DNA of 64,000 nucleotides from Hahella sp. HNIBRBA332 (GTDB lineage: Bacteria; Pseudomonadota; Gammaproteobacteria; Pseudomonadales; Oleiphilaceae), in contig NZ_CP132203.1 in assembly GCF_030719035.1 (NCBI RefSeq), positions 5,784,501-5,848,500 on the forward strand. Reading direction: 5' to 3'. Positions 24,840-34,386 of the stretch are shown one piece after another. The position numbers were made by a program, and so were the translations under genes. How positions within the stretch are numbered: position 1 is the stretch's first letter; every line of letters begins with the position of its first letter. Below the pieces are notes generated by a model. The model saw only the letters and a program-made list of their open reading frames with translations. It was not told where the DNA came from and did no database searches.

Positions 24840-25766
24840 ATGAAGTTACAGAAGTCCGAACTCCCTGCATTGCTTGAGCGTATTTATTCTGAGGTGACGC
24901 CTTTGTATGGCGTGGGTAAGACGGCGGATTACATTCCTCCGCTGTCGAGGGTGAATCCGCGTCAGTTCGGCATGGCGATTCGCTTTGTCGATGGTGATGA
25001 GTTCACGGTGGGTCAGGCCTCGACGCCTTTCTCTATTCAGAGTATCTCCAAATTGTTCGCCCTGATGCTGGCCCTGGATATTGTGGGCGATGATTTGTGG
25101 AAGCGGGTGGGGCGCGAACCTTCCGGTATGCGCTTCAACTCGTTGTTGCAGTTGGAAAATGAAAACGGCATTCCGCGCAATCCTTTTATCAACGCTGGCG
25201 CCATTGTGGTGGCGGACACTATCGTTAATCACAGTGCGTCGCCAGTGAAACGTCTGGAGCAATTCATGGCGTCGCTTTCCGGCAATGTATTCAACCGGTA
25301 CGACCCGGAAGTCTATGTTGCGGAAGCGCGCACCGGTTATCGCAACGCCGCCATTGCTAACTTGCTCAAGGCGTTGGGCAATTTGGAAGGGGAAGTGGAT
25401 GTGGTGCTCGACAGCTACTACAAGCAGTGCTCGATGACCATGAGTTGCCTGGATCTGGCGCGGGCCACCGAGAGTCTGGCCAATAAAGGTAAATCCAGTT
25501 TTCGTACTCAGTTTCATGGCGAGCGCATGGACAAACGGGTTAACGCCCTGATGCTGACTTGCGGGCTCTACGACGCTGCCGGTAACTTCGCGTATCAGGT
25601 AGGATTGCCGGCCAAGAGCGGCGTGGGAGGAGGTATCGTGGCGGTGCTGCCTGGCTATTTCTCTGTCGCGGTATGGTCGCCGGAACTCGACAGTTATGGT
25701 AACTCGGTGCTGGGCCAGAAGGCGCTGGAGTTACTCACTCACTACACCAGCAGTTCTATCTTCTGA
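24840..25766 (+). CDS. glsA: Glutaminase
   Basis: A 308-residue cytosolic enzyme that hydrolyses glutamine to glutamate and ammonia. It belongs to the serine-dependent beta-lactamase-like fold: the SxxK motif lies in FSIQSISKLFAL, with LENENGIPRNPFINAGAI and the later CGLYDAAGNFAYQVGLPAKSG-type region (AKSGVGGGI visible) that complete the active site. The length is that of single-domain bacterial glutaminases. The gene is monocistronic, 170 bp after the previous terminator. It is convergent with nagA. Confidence 0.94.
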   Translation: MKLQKSELPALLERIYSEVTPLYGVGKTADYIPPLSRVNPRQFGMAIRFVDGDEFTVGQASTPFSIQSISKLFALMLALDIVGDDLWKRVGREPSGMRFNSLLQLENENGIPRNPFINAGAIVVADTIVNHSASPVKRLEQFMASLSGNVFNRYDPEVYVAEARTGYRNAAIANLLKALGNLEGEVDVVLDSYYKQCSMTMSCLDLARATESLANKGKSSFRTQFHGERMDKRVNALMLTCGLYDAAGNFAYQVGLPAKSGVGGGIVAVLPGYFSVAVWSPELDSYGNSVLGQKALELLTHYTSSSIF

Positions 25767-25820
25767 CGTCGCTAAGATATCTGCAAAATGGCAGGGGCGT
25801 CAGCGTGGCGCTCCAGCCAT

Positions 25821-26960
25821 TTAGTCTTTCACCCCGCCTATCCAGGTTCCCTCGACTTCTAATTGGTCATTCAACAATACCAGATCGGCGCGATAACCCG
25901 GCGCGATACGGCCGTACTCGTCATCAATACCCAGGAATTGCGCAGGATACAGCGACGCCATACGTAGCGCTTCTTCCATATCCAGACCAATCGCGCTGAC
26001 GCTATTGCGCACTGCGGTAGCCATGTCCAGGTCTGAGCCCGCCAGCACGCCTTGTTCCGTCGTCAGTCGACCGTTACAGCGCACCAGTTTTTCGCCCAGC
26101 AACTCGAACTCTTCACCCGGCATGCCGACGGAGTGCATGGCGTCGGTGACCAGCATGATTTTCCCCTGGGCTTTGGCGCGCAGGGCGATGCGCATGGTGG
26201 CGGGATGCACATGATGATTGTCCGCGATCAGACCACACCAGCTGTCGGCGTCATCCAGCGCAGCGCCAACGACGCCAGGGTCGCGATTACGCAGAGGCGT
26301 CATGGCGTTGAACAGGTGAGTAAAACCTGTCGCCCCTTCCGCCAGCGCCTGATGTACCTGCTCGTAACTGGCGGCGGTATGCCCCAGGCAAACATGGACG
26401 CCGCGCTCTCGCAGTTTGCGGACAAAGCCTTCCGGCACTTTCTCCGGCGCCAGGGTGACGATGGTTGCGCCGATGTCGCCGAGGCTGCTGAGCAGTTGCA
26501 GGGCGTCGGCCTCCGGTTCGCGAATGACGGATTCCCGGTGAACGCCTTTGCGGGCGACATTCAGATAAGGGCCTTCCAAATGAATGCCGAGCACCCCCGG
26601 CGCGCCCTCGCGTAATGCGGCCTCTACCGCGCTCACGGCGGCTTCCATTTTGTCGCGGGTGTCAGTGATCAGCGTAGGCATGAAGGCGGTCGTGCCATAG
26701 CGCCGGTGGGCGGCGCCCATTTCCCGCAGTACCGCTGGGCTGGGGTTGTCATTGAACAACGCGCCGCCGCCGCCGTTAACCTGGACATCAATATAGCCAG
26801 GGGCCACCAGCATTCCATTCAGAGATATGCGAACCGCATCAGCAGGAATTTGATGCTCGGGCGCGATGCTGTGAATGCGTCCGCCTTCGATGATTAACGC
26901 TTGTTGCGAGAGTAGGGTCTCGCCGGTAAAAATCCGGCCATCAGTTAAGGCTGTTAGCAT
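25821..26960 (-). CDS. nagA: N-acetylglucosamine-6-phosphate deacetylase
   Basis: A 379-residue amidohydrolase of amino-sugar catabolism. Metal and substrate motifs are visible: APGYIDVQVNGGGG, HLEGPYLN (metal Glu), LGHTAAS, THLFNAMTPL and LVTDAMHSVGMP (catalytic Asp), ending in YRADLVLL. It removes the acetyl group from GlcNAc-6-P to feed NagB. Its ATG 26960 lies within the last codons of the kinase gene (7-bp overlap), and it is the last gene of the nagB-nagK-nagA operon. Confidence 0.95.
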   Translation of the reverse strand: MLTALTDGRIFTGETLLSQQALIIEGGRIHSIAPEHQIPADAVRISLNGMLVAPGYIDVQVNGGGGALFNDNPSPAVLREMGAAHRRYGTTAFMPTLITDTRDKMEAAVSAVEAALREGAPGVLGIHLEGPYLNVARKGVHRESVIREPEADALQLLSSLGDIGATIVTLAPEKVPEGFVRKLRERGVHVCLGHTAASYEQVHQALAEGATGFTHLFNAMTPLRNRDPGVVGAALDDADSWCGLIADNHHVHPATMRIALRAKAQGKIMLVTDAMHSVGMPGEEFELLGEKLVRCNGRLTTEQGVLAGSDLDMATAVRNSVSAIGLDMEEALRMASLYPAQFLGIDDEYGRIAPGYRADLVLLNDQLEVEGTWIGGVKD

Positions 26961-27838
26961 TCGCTTGTCTCGGACTTCTGTTTGATCAGTAAGATGGCGC
27001 CGTCCAGCGCGTCCCCCAAAGGAGAGGTCAGGTAAGGCGTAATGTCCTGCGGCAACCAGGGGACAATGGCTTCGCTCAGGCCGCCCATGATGCAGACGGC
27101 GGGCGCGCCCAGATTGATCAGGCCGCGAATCATCAGCGCCGCTTCATCGGCGGTTTGCGCCAATAATTGCGTAGCGACAGGGTCATCCAGGCGGGCGTGC
27201 TCGAACACCAAAGGAACGAAAGCGGCGTAATCCCTGGGTTTGGCTTGATCCATCCAGGCCACGACGTTTTCCTGGTTGTTGTCGAAACGTTGCATGACGG
27301 CGTCGGTGAGAACCGAAGCCGGCTGCAGTCTCTCGAACGCCAGCAGGGAGTGACGCAGCGTATTCAGGCCGAGCCAGGCGCCGCTGCCGCAATCGGATAC
27401 CGGGAAACCCCAGCCGCCCAGCAAATGAAATTCATGATTTACTGTGGCCACTGCGCAGGAGCCAGTGCCCATAATCAATATGCCTCCGTCGCCACCCTTG
27501 AAGGCGCCCAGACAGGCGGTATGGGCGTCGGTATGCAAGGCCAGATCCGCAAACGGGTGAGGATGGTTCAATACCAGTTCCCGTTCTTTTTTCTGCGCGA
27601 CGCCCGCCAGACCAAAGCCGGCGTGGATACAAGGCAGCGCGCCGTCGTCCAGATTCGCCGCCGCCAACGCCTGACGGGTGGCCAGCATAATGTTGGCGTA
27701 GGCGAAGTCAAGGCCCAGGCGCGGATTGGCGCCGCCTGCAAACCCTTCGCCGAGAATGCGGCCATCGGCGGAGCAGAGACGGGCGCGACAGGAGGTGCCG
27801 CCGCCGTCGACGCCGAGATACATAGGTTGCTGCGTCAC
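26954..27838 (-). CDS. nagK: N-acetylglucosamine kinase (BadF/BadG ATPase family)
   Basis: A 294-residue sugar kinase with the ASKHA fold: GVDGGGTSCRA (phosphate loop 1), MGTGSCAVA, then GWGFPVSDCGSGAWLG and CIMGGLSEAI near the C-terminus, as in GspK-type glucosamine/GlcNAc kinases. I place the start at GTG 27838: it overlaps the nagB stop as GTGA and has an AGGGGG ribosome site, whereas the longer frame from 27880 lies inside nagB. A kinase is needed because uptake here is by ABC transporter, not PTS, so the sugar arrives unphosphorylated. Confidence 0.9.
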   Translation of the reverse strand: MTQQPMYLGVDGGGTSCRARLCSADGRILGEGFAGGANPRLGLDFAYANIMLATRQALAAANLDDGALPCIHAGFGLAGVAQKKERELVLNHPHPFADLALHTDAHTACLGAFKGGDGGILIMGTGSCAVATVNHEFHLLGGWGFPVSDCGSGAWLGLNTLRHSLLAFERLQPASVLTDAVMQRFDNNQENVVAWMDQAKPRDYAAFVPLVFEHARLDDPVATQLLAQTADEAALMIRGLINLGAPAVCIMGGLSEAIVPWLPQDITPYLTSPLGDALDGAILLIKQKSETSEC

Positions 27839-28620
27839 AAATAGGCCCCCTGTACGCGTAAAGTTTCGCTCTGCACCCAACGATAATAGTCGATCAACTC
27901 CAGTTTGGAGGCGGCTTCCGTGTCCACGATCACCAACGCGGACGGATGCATCTGCAAGGCGGAAGCCGGGTGCATGGCGCTGACAGGTCCTTCCACCATT
28001 GCTTTGACCGCGTCGGCTTTGGCGGCGCCCGCCGCCAGCAGCATGACTTTGCGCGCATCGAGAATCGTACCAATGCCCATGGTGATAGCCAGATGCGGCT
28101 GCTCTTCGTCAGCGGAAAAAAAGCGGCTGTTATCGCGAATGGTTTCCTGGGTCAGGGTTTTCGCCCGGGTGCGGGAACTCAGGCTGGAAGTGGGCTCATT
28201 AAAACCGATATGACCATTGCGGCCAAGCCCCAGTATCTGCAGATCAATACCGCCGGCGCTGCGGATTTTATCTTCATAGGCGCGGGACTCCGCGACGGGA
28301 TCCCCCATGCCGCTAGGGATATGAGTGTTCTCGGGAAGAATATCAATGTGGTCGAATAACTGCTTCTGCATGAAGCTACGGTAGCTCTGTGGATGTTGCG
28401 GGGCAATACCAATGTATTCGTCCAGATTAAAGGTGCGTACCTGACGGAAGCTCACCTCTCCCTGCTGGCGCCGCTGAATCAAGTGTGCATACAATGCGAT
28501 GGGCGTGCTGCCAGTGGCGAGACCCAAGACCGCAGCTGGTTTGTCCTGTAATAAACGAATGCACTGTTCGGCGCCCATCCGGGCCACTGCTTCCGGGGAA
28601 TCTGCGATGATGACGCGCAT
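27835..28620 (-). CDS. nagB: Glucosamine-6-phosphate deaminase
   Basis: A 261-residue enzyme that turns glucosamine-6-P into fructose-6-P and ammonia. Typical segments are MRVIIADSPEAVARMGA, LGLATGSTP, TFNLDEYIG (catalytic Asp), LGLGRNGHIGFNEP and the SSRTRAKTLT loop. ATG 28620 has an AGGAG site 6 nt away; the longer frame from 28698 is rejected. It is first in the nag operon, divergent from the sugar ABC importer, and shares a regulatory region with it. Confidence 0.95.
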   Translation of the reverse strand: MRVIIADSPEAVARMGAEQCIRLLQDKPAAVLGLATGSTPIALYAHLIQRRQQGEVSFRQVRTFNLDEYIGIAPQHPQSYRSFMQKQLFDHIDILPENTHIPSGMGDPVAESRAYEDKIRSAGGIDLQILGLGRNGHIGFNEPTSSLSSRTRAKTLTQETIRDNSRFFSADEEQPHLAITMGIGTILDARKVMLLAAGAAKADAVKAMVEGPVSAMHPASALQMHPSALVIVDTEAASKLELIDYYRWVQSETLRVQGAYL

Positions 28621-28687
28621 AAGATCTCCTGCTGATTCAACGCCCTCTGAAGCAAGTATCCGGGACGTTCGATCGAGACAATACCTT

Positions 28688-28864
28688 TTTAATACCATTA
28701 ATATAATAAGCGCACATGCGGACGAATAACAGCCCCAAATTTAGATAAAGGCGCCATTTTTGGACAAAGGTATTAAATTTCAGCTCCAGGAAGGCTTGAT
28801 TACCACTTTGCAATGGGTTTATATTGGTATTGTCAAATAAAAATACCAATTATTCTCCGGTATT
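28688..28864. promoter_or_regulatory. Repeated GGTATT operators between nagB and the sugar ABC importer
   Basis: The divergent promoter region holds a perfect inverted repeat, ATTGGTATT (28823-28831) and AATACCAAT (28842-28850), plus AATACCATTA (28691-28700), AGGTATT (28768-28774) and a further GGTATT at 28859. Repeated TGGTATT half-sites suit a dimeric GntR/HutC regulator; the candidate is the gene at 33465. Confidence 0.6.
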
Positions 28865-28912
28865 GAGTACGAGCTGTTGAATCACTAACAACCTCTATGG
28901 GAGAAACAAGCG

Positions 28913-30187
28913 ATGAGCTTTTTAACAATAAAGGGTGCGTTTCGCCATGCGGCGAAGATCGGGTTGGGCGTTTTCGCCCTGACGACATTAACTGCGGAGG
29001 CCGGCGACAAACTGGTCATCGAAAGCTGGCGCAACGACGACGCCAAAGTCTGGAACGACGTTATCATTCCCGCCTTCAACAAAAGTCACCCCGATATCAA
29101 AGTCACTTTTACCCCCACACCTCCCGCAGATTACAACTCGGCTCTACAGGCTAAGCTTCAGGCGGGCACGGCTGGCGATCTGATCACCTGCCGTCCGTTT
29201 GACGTGTCCCTGGCTCTTTACCAAAAGGGCAATCTGGAGAAGTTGAACGATCTTGAAGGCATGAAGAACTTCCCCGATGTCGCCAAAACCGCATGGTCCA
29301 CTGACGACGGTAAAGATGTATTCTGCCTGCCAATGGCCTCGGTCATTCACGGTTATATCTACAATAAGGAAATTTTCAAAGAACTTGGCTTGTCCGTACC
29401 GAAAACGGAATCCGATTTTTTCAAAGTGCTAGAGAAGATTAAGGATGAATCCCGCTATACACCGCTGGTCATGGGCACGGCGGACCAGTGGGAAGCCGCC
29501 ACCATGGGCTTCCAGAATGTCGGTCCCAACTACTGGAAAGGGGAAGAGGGACGCAAGGCCCTGATCGACGGCAAAGAAAAGCTGACCGACCCTGAGTATG
29601 TGAAAGTCTGGGAGCATCTGGCGAAATGGAAACCTTTCCTGGGCCGAGGCTATCAAGCGCAGAAATATGCGGATTCGCAGAACCTGTTCACCTTGGGGCG
29701 CGGTGCTATCTATCCAGCCGGTTCCTGGGATATCACCACCTTCAATGAGCAGGCCGACTTTGAATTCGGCGCCTTTCCCCCGCCTGTGCCGGATGGCCAG
29801 AAAACCTGCTACATCAGCGATCACACTGATATCGGCATGGGCCTGAACGCCGCGTCCGCCAACAAGAAGGAAGCCCGTATTTTCCTATCCTGGATGGCGG
29901 GTCCGGAGTTCGCAGAGCTGTATGCCAACCAGTTGCCAGGCTTCTTCCCGCTGGGTAACCACAAGATTTCCATCAAAGATCCTGTGGCGAGCGAATTCCT
30001 GAGCTGGCGCGGTCAGTGCGAACAGACCATTCGCAACTCCTACCAGATTCTGTCTCGCGGCACGCCCAATATGGAAAACCAGCTTTGGAACGTGACGGTG
30101 CAAGTGCTGAACGGCTCCATGGCGCCCAAAGCGGCGGCGGAAGAAGTCGAAAAAGGCCTGAAGACCTGGTATCAGCCGCACATGTAA
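28913..30187 (+). CDS. ABC sugar transporter, periplasmic substrate-binding protein
   Basis: A 424-residue family 1 solute-binding protein. A signal peptide covers about residues 1-30 (hydrophobic GLGVFALTTLTAEAG). The mature part opens LVIESWRNDDAKVWNDVIIP and contains the family YNSALQAKLQAGTAGDLI and GAIYPAGSWDI segments. It is the first gene of an importer operon with two permeases and an ATPase, followed by the GntR regulator, and diverges from nagBKA. GlcNAc or chitooligosaccharide is therefore the likely substrate (inference from context). Confidence 0.9.
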   Translation: MSFLTIKGAFRHAAKIGLGVFALTTLTAEAGDKLVIESWRNDDAKVWNDVIIPAFNKSHPDIKVTFTPTPPADYNSALQAKLQAGTAGDLITCRPFDVSLALYQKGNLEKLNDLEGMKNFPDVAKTAWSTDDGKDVFCLPMASVIHGYIYNKEIFKELGLSVPKTESDFFKVLEKIKDESRYTPLVMGTADQWEAATMGFQNVGPNYWKGEEGRKALIDGKEKLTDPEYVKVWEHLAKWKPFLGRGYQAQKYADSQNLFTLGRGAIYPAGSWDITTFNEQADFEFGAFPPPVPDGQKTCYISDHTDIGMGLNAASANKKEARIFLSWMAGPEFAELYANQLPGFFPLGNHKISIKDPVASEFLSWRGQCEQTIRNSYQILSRGTPNMENQLWNVTVQVLNGSMAPKAAAEEVEKGLKTWYQPHM

Positions 30188-30210
30188 TCTTCCATTAGTG
30201 AAGATCCCGT

Positions 30211-30239
30211 CCCGGCGCTCCGACCTAAGGAGCGCCGGG
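30211..30239 (+). other. Intercistronic stem-loop after the binding-protein gene
   Basis: Perfect 11-bp stem CCCGGCGCTCC / GGAGCGCCGGG with a 7-nt loop and no T run. Such hairpins commonly protect binding-protein mRNA from 3' decay and reduce readthrough to permease genes. Confidence 0.7.
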
Positions 30240-30328
30240 CGCATAATAAACACAGCCGCAGACGCATTTTCGCCTGTGCAAAGGCAAACCGGGGCGGGCT
30301 TTCCGTCTCTAACCGGCTTGGTGTAGCT

Positions 30329-31261
30329 ATGATGACTCACTCTGATATACGCAAACCTTTTCCCTGGCATATCCTGGTCTTTCTGGGCCCCGGACTGCTG
30401 ATTTATCTGACCGTCAGCGTATACCCGTTGTTGGATACGCTAAGGCTGGGCTTTTTTAGTGAAGACGAAAGCGGCGCCACCTTTTTTGTCGGCATGCAGA
30501 ATTACGCCAACCTCCTGTTTAGCGAGGTCTGGTCGGAACCTTTCTGGAACGCTCTGAAAAACAACTTAATGTTCTTCGTTATCCACATGCTGCTGCAGAA
30601 CCCAATTGGTCTGTTGCTCGCCTTGTTGTTGAGCTCGCCGCGCCTGCGCTTGAGCGGAACCTATCGCACTTTGCTGTTCATGCCGACCATGTTGTCGGTG
30701 GTGATTGTCGGCTTCGTGTGGCAGTTATTGCTGAGCCCGCTTTGGGGGATTTCCGAAGACTTCATGTACAACATCGGGCTGGGCGACTATTTCGACGCTT
30801 GGCTGGGGAAAGAAGGCACGGCGTTAGTGACGCTGTCGTTGATTTCCGTGTGGCAGTTCGTCGGCATACCTATGATGCTGATTTACGCCGCATTGCTGAA
30901 TATTCCCGAGGATCTTAATGACGCCGGCGTGGTGGACGGCGCCAATAGCTGGCAGATCTTCTGGAATATCAAACTGCCCTTGTTGCTGCCCACTATCAGC
31001 ATGGTGTCGATACTGACCTTCGTCGCCAACTTCAACGCCTTTGAACTGATATATGCCGTGAAAGGCGCGCTGGCGGGCCCTAATTTCTCCACGGACATCA
31101 TGGGCACCTTGTTCTACCGCACCTTCTTCGGCTTCCAGCTGCAGCAGGGCAGCCCCACCATGGGCGCGGCGGTGGCGACGCTGATGTTTCTGATCATCCT
31201 TATCGGTGTGGCGATTTACCTGTTCTTCGTACAACGGCGCATCCAGCGCTTCCAACTGTAA
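30329..31261 (+). CDS. ABC sugar transporter permease (MalF/UgpA-like)
   Basis: A 310-residue inner-membrane permease with six hydrophobic segments, starting HILVFLGPGLLIYLTVSVYP. The cytoplasmic EAA-type loop reads EDLNDAGVVDGANSWQIFWN, followed by IKLPLLLPTI, the contact site for the ATPase. Two adjacent ATG codons (30329 and 30332) are possible starts. It is the second gene of the putative GlcNAc importer operon and is 14 bp from the next permease. Confidence 0.9.
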   Translation: MMTHSDIRKPFPWHILVFLGPGLLIYLTVSVYPLLDTLRLGFFSEDESGATFFVGMQNYANLLFSEVWSEPFWNALKNNLMFFVIHMLLQNPIGLLLALLLSSPRLRLSGTYRTLLFMPTMLSVVIVGFVWQLLLSPLWGISEDFMYNIGLGDYFDAWLGKEGTALVTLSLISVWQFVGIPMMLIYAALLNIPEDLNDAGVVDGANSWQIFWNIKLPLLLPTISMVSILTFVANFNAFELIYAVKGALAGPNFSTDIMGTLFYRTFFGFQLQQGSPTMGAAVATLMFLIILIGVAIYLFFVQRRIQRFQL

Positions 31262-31275
31262 CGGGGAGGCGAACT

Positions 31276-32160
31276 ATGCTAAACAAGATGACGCTGACAA
31301 TGCCCTGGAGCGGTATGAATAAACTGACGTTAAAGCCGGATCTCGGTAAAAAGTTGATGGTGCACGCCGTATTGCTGACGTACACCGTTATTGCCTTGTT
31401 TCCGATTCTGGTGATCCTGATCAACTCATTCAAATCCCGTAAGGCGATTTTCAACGATCCGCTGGGGCTGCCGGATGCGAGCAGTTTTACCTTGGTGGGT
31501 TTCGAAGAGGTGCTGGCGCGTTCTTCATTCGACGTGTTTTTCTTTAACAGTCTGATCGTGACTGTGTTGTCGCTGTTCTTTGTTCTGCTGTTCGGCGCCA
31601 TGGCGGCCTGGGCGTTGACGGAGTACCGCTTTCGCGGCGCGCTGTTTATCGCGGCGCTATTCGCCATGGGCATCATGATTCCTATTCGTCTGGGTACCGT
31701 GAGTATTCTGCAATTGATGGTGGATCTGGATCTGGTGAATACGCGAACCTCTCTCGTACTGGTGTATATTGCGCAAGGGTTGCCGTTGGCGGTGTACATT
31801 CTGTCGGAGTTCATCCGCACCATTCCGAAAGAACTGAAAGAAGCGGCCCGCTGCGATAATGTCAGCGAATACAAAATCTTCTTTCAGATCGTGCTGCCCT
31901 TGATTCGTCCGGCGATGGCGACGGTGGCGGTATTCACCATGATCCCGATCTGGAACGATCTGTGGTTCCCTCTGATTCTGGCGCCAGGTGAAAGCACGCA
32001 GACCATTACCCTGGGCGTGCAACAGTTCATCGGGCAGTTCGTGACGGACTGGAACGCGGTATTGTCTTCCCTGACGCTGGCGATTGCGCCGGTGCTGGTT
32101 CTGTATCTCATATTTTCACGCCAATTGATTCGCGGCCTGACGGCGGGAGCGGTGAAATGA
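31276..32160 (+). CDS. ABC sugar transporter permease (MalG/UgpE-like)
   Basis: A 294-residue permease with six hydrophobic segments. The EAA-type loop is KELKEAARCDNVSEYKIFFQ, followed by IVLPLIRPAMATV. GGGGAGG precedes ATG 31276, 14 bp after the partner permease gene. It is expected to form a heterodimer with that protein and to bind the ATPase encoded at 32231. Confidence 0.92.
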   Translation: MLNKMTLTMPWSGMNKLTLKPDLGKKLMVHAVLLTYTVIALFPILVILINSFKSRKAIFNDPLGLPDASSFTLVGFEEVLARSSFDVFFFNSLIVTVLSLFFVLLFGAMAAWALTEYRFRGALFIAALFAMGIMIPIRLGTVSILQLMVDLDLVNTRTSLVLVYIAQGLPLAVYILSEFIRTIPKELKEAARCDNVSEYKIFFQIVLPLIRPAMATVAVFTMIPIWNDLWFPLILAPGESTQTITLGVQQFIGQFVTDWNAVLSSLTLAIAPVLVLYLIFSRQLIRGLTAGAVK

Positions 32161-32230
32161 GCGGCGCAATCTTTATTCGTGGCCTGCGTTCCGGCGCACC
32201 GGCGGGGCTATGTCGGACAAGAGGTGAGTA

Positions 32231-33382
32231 ATGGCTGACGTACAACTTAAACAGATTAAGAAGAGTTACGGCCAGGTCAATGTCCTGCACGGCATAGATC
32301 TGGACATCAAGCACGGCGAGTTCGTGGTGCTGGTGGGCGCATCCGGATGCGGCAAATCCACATTGCTGCGCCTGATCGCCGGTTTAGAGGACATTACCGG
32401 CGGCGAACTGCTGATTGACAACAAGGTGGTGAATCATCAGCCGCCCGCCAAGCGCGGCATCGCCATGGTGTTTCAGTCATACGCTCTGTACCCGCATATG
32501 TCGGTGTTCAAGAACATGGCTTTTGGCCTGAAGATCTCTGGCAAAGATAAGAACTACGTGCGGGAAAAAGTGGAGCACGCCGCCAAGATTCTGCAGATCG
32601 ATCATCTGCTGGAACGCTTGCCCCGGGAATTGTCCGGCGGTCAGCGTCAGCGGGTGGCGATAGGGCGCGCGATCGTGCGCGATCCCAATGTGTTTTTGTT
32701 CGACGAGCCCCTTTCCAACCTGGACGCCGCCTTGCGGGTGCAAACCCGGGTGGAGATTGGCAAGCTGCATAAAGACCTGGGCGCAACCATCATCTACGTT
32801 ACCCATGATCAGGTCGAGGCCATGACCCTGGGGGATAAGATCGTGGTGATGAACAAGGGCAGGGTGGAGCAATGCGGTTCGCCTCTGGAACTGTATCGTC
32901 ATCCGCGCACGCAGTTTGTCGCGGGTTTCATTGGCTCGCCGAAAATGAACTTCATGAAAGGAAAAGTCTCGGTGAAAGCGGAGGGCTCCATTTTTGTGAA
33001 GCTGGCTGACGGCGTCGAAGTGGAAGCCCGCGTGGAAAGCGGCGCCATTGCGGTTGGCGAAGATGTGACGGTCGGCGTGCGACCCGAACATTTACAGGAA
33101 AGTCTTCACGGCGAAGGCCGGTTAAAAGGAAAAATTAACCTGGTCGAGCATTTGGGTGAAGTCAGTTATATATACATGACATTAACGGACGGATCTGAAG
33201 TTGTCGTGCGCGGAGACGGCGAAACGGAAGTGAAAGTGGGCGACGAGATATACGCTGACTACCAGCTGCAGAATGTTCATGTATTCAATGCGCAGGGACT
33301 GGCTTTCAAACGATTAACGGCAGCGGAAGCCGATGCGCCGGCGGCCGCCATGATTAGGCAGGCAGCCGGTGGAAATACCTGA
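32231..33382 (+). CDS. ABC sugar transporter ATPase (UgpC/MsmK-like)
   Basis: A 383-residue CUT1-family ATPase. Walker A is GASGCGKSTLLR, the Q-loop sits in MVFQSYALYPHM, the signature is LSGGQRQRVAIGRA and Walker B is VFLFDEPLSNLDA; the H-loop is IYVTHDQVEAMTL. A C-terminal MOP/TOBE-type regulatory domain (about 240-365) includes VGVRPEHLQ. It is the last transport gene of the operon and ends near the GntR frame, suggesting co-transcription. Confidence 0.95.
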   Translation: MADVQLKQIKKSYGQVNVLHGIDLDIKHGEFVVLVGASGCGKSTLLRLIAGLEDITGGELLIDNKVVNHQPPAKRGIAMVFQSYALYPHMSVFKNMAFGLKISGKDKNYVREKVEHAAKILQIDHLLERLPRELSGGQRQRVAIGRAIVRDPNVFLFDEPLSNLDAALRVQTRVEIGKLHKDLGATIIYVTHDQVEAMTLGDKIVVMNKGRVEQCGSPLELYRHPRTQFVAGFIGSPKMNFMKGKVSVKAEGSIFVKLADGVEVEARVESGAIAVGEDVTVGVRPEHLQESLHGEGRLKGKINLVEHLGEVSYIYMTLTDGSEVVVRGDGETEVKVGDEIYADYQLQNVHVFNAQGLAFKRLTAAEADAPAAAMIRQAAGGNT

Positions 33383-33464
33383 CTTTATTCAAGTTTCTGC
33401 TATGCTAGCGTCTTCTCGCAGCTCAAAAAGCAAATCTACTGCTAAGAACCTACGTCAAGACGCT

Positions 33465-34283
33465 ATGAGCAAACCAGACAGTCTGATTACCAAAATCTTC
33501 GGAATTCCGGAGCAAATCTCGCGGCACTCAGCGCCGTTGTATCTGCAATTGCAGACCAAGATCCGCGAGGCGGTGGACGCTGGCGTACTGCGCGCCGGCG
33601 ATGTGGTGCCCGCGGAGCGTGAAATCGCCGCCGCCATGAAAGTTTCACGCGTCACGGTGAGACGCGCCATCGACGATCTGGTGGAAGAAGGCTTACTGAC
33701 CCAGCGCCAGGGCGCAGGCACATTTGTGACTGAGCGTGTGGAACAGCCGCTGAACTATCTCAAGAGCTTCTCTGAGATCATGCAGGAACGCGGCAAGAAG
33801 CCGGGTTCCCGCTGGTTGGACCGCTCCGTCGGCGTGCCCCACGAGGATGAACGCGTGGCGCTGAAACTGGCGGCGGATAGCGAAGTCGTGCGCTTTCATC
33901 GTCTGCGTTTGGCGGACGATAAACCCATGGGGTTGGAAGTGGCGACGATACCGCGGCAGTTTCTGGACAATCCGTTTGAAGTCACCGGTTCGCTGTATGA
34001 AGCGCTGGCGGAAAAGGGGTTGCGTCCGGTCAAAGCGCTGCAGCGTCTGCGCGCTATCTCCATTGATGAAACCCGCGCCAAGCTGCTGGACATTCCGGTG
34101 GACAGCGCCGTTCTCTATATCGAACGTTTAGGCTTGTTGGAAGATGGCGTTCCCATCGAATTCACGCGTTCTTATTTCCCCGGCGACGCTTATGACTTCG
34201 TCGCGGAGATTCGCAATGTGTCTCACTATGCGCCAATGGGTTTTCACAAGTCAGATGGCGTTGAGGAAGACGACGAGGACTGA
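33465..34283 (+). CDS. GntR-family (HutC subfamily) regulator, NagQ/NagR-like
   Basis: A 272-residue repressor. The N-terminal winged helix (about 20-95) has PLYLQLQTKIREAVDAG, PAEREIAAAMKVSRVTVRRA and the wing QGAGTFV. The UTRA ligand domain follows (about 115-255), with VVRFHRLRLADDKPMGLE and a final YERSYFPGD-like RSYFPGDAYDFV. This architecture matches regulators that bind GlcNAc-6-P or GlcN-6-P. ATG 33465 begins the conserved protein; the frame is open from 33369. It probably acts on the GGTATT sites at 28688-28864. Confidence 0.88.
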   Translation: MSKPDSLITKIFGIPEQISRHSAPLYLQLQTKIREAVDAGVLRAGDVVPAEREIAAAMKVSRVTVRRAIDDLVEEGLLTQRQGAGTFVTERVEQPLNYLKSFSEIMQERGKKPGSRWLDRSVGVPHEDERVALKLAADSEVVRFHRLRLADDKPMGLEVATIPRQFLDNPFEVTGSLYEALAEKGLRPVKALQRLRAISIDETRAKLLDIPVDSAVLYIERLGLLEDGVPIEFTRSYFPGDAYDFVAEIRNVSHYAPMGFHKSDGVEEDDED

Positions 34284-34335
34284 GCGCGCTGCGTCGTGTC
34301 TCTTTCGGGCGTGTATTTATTTTTGGACAGTATTG

Positions 34336-34376
34336 AATAAGGTGGACGGCGTGAGCCGGCTCCACCTTATTTTTTA
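34336..34376 (+). terminator. Terminator between gntR and tonB
   Basis: A long hairpin AATAAGGTGGA... with arm TCCACCTTATT, inner CGGC/GCCG stem and GTGA loop, followed by TTTTTT on the plus strand. It lies between convergent genes and may also act on tonB. Confidence 0.82.
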
Positions 34377-34386
34377 GTCTGGCAAA

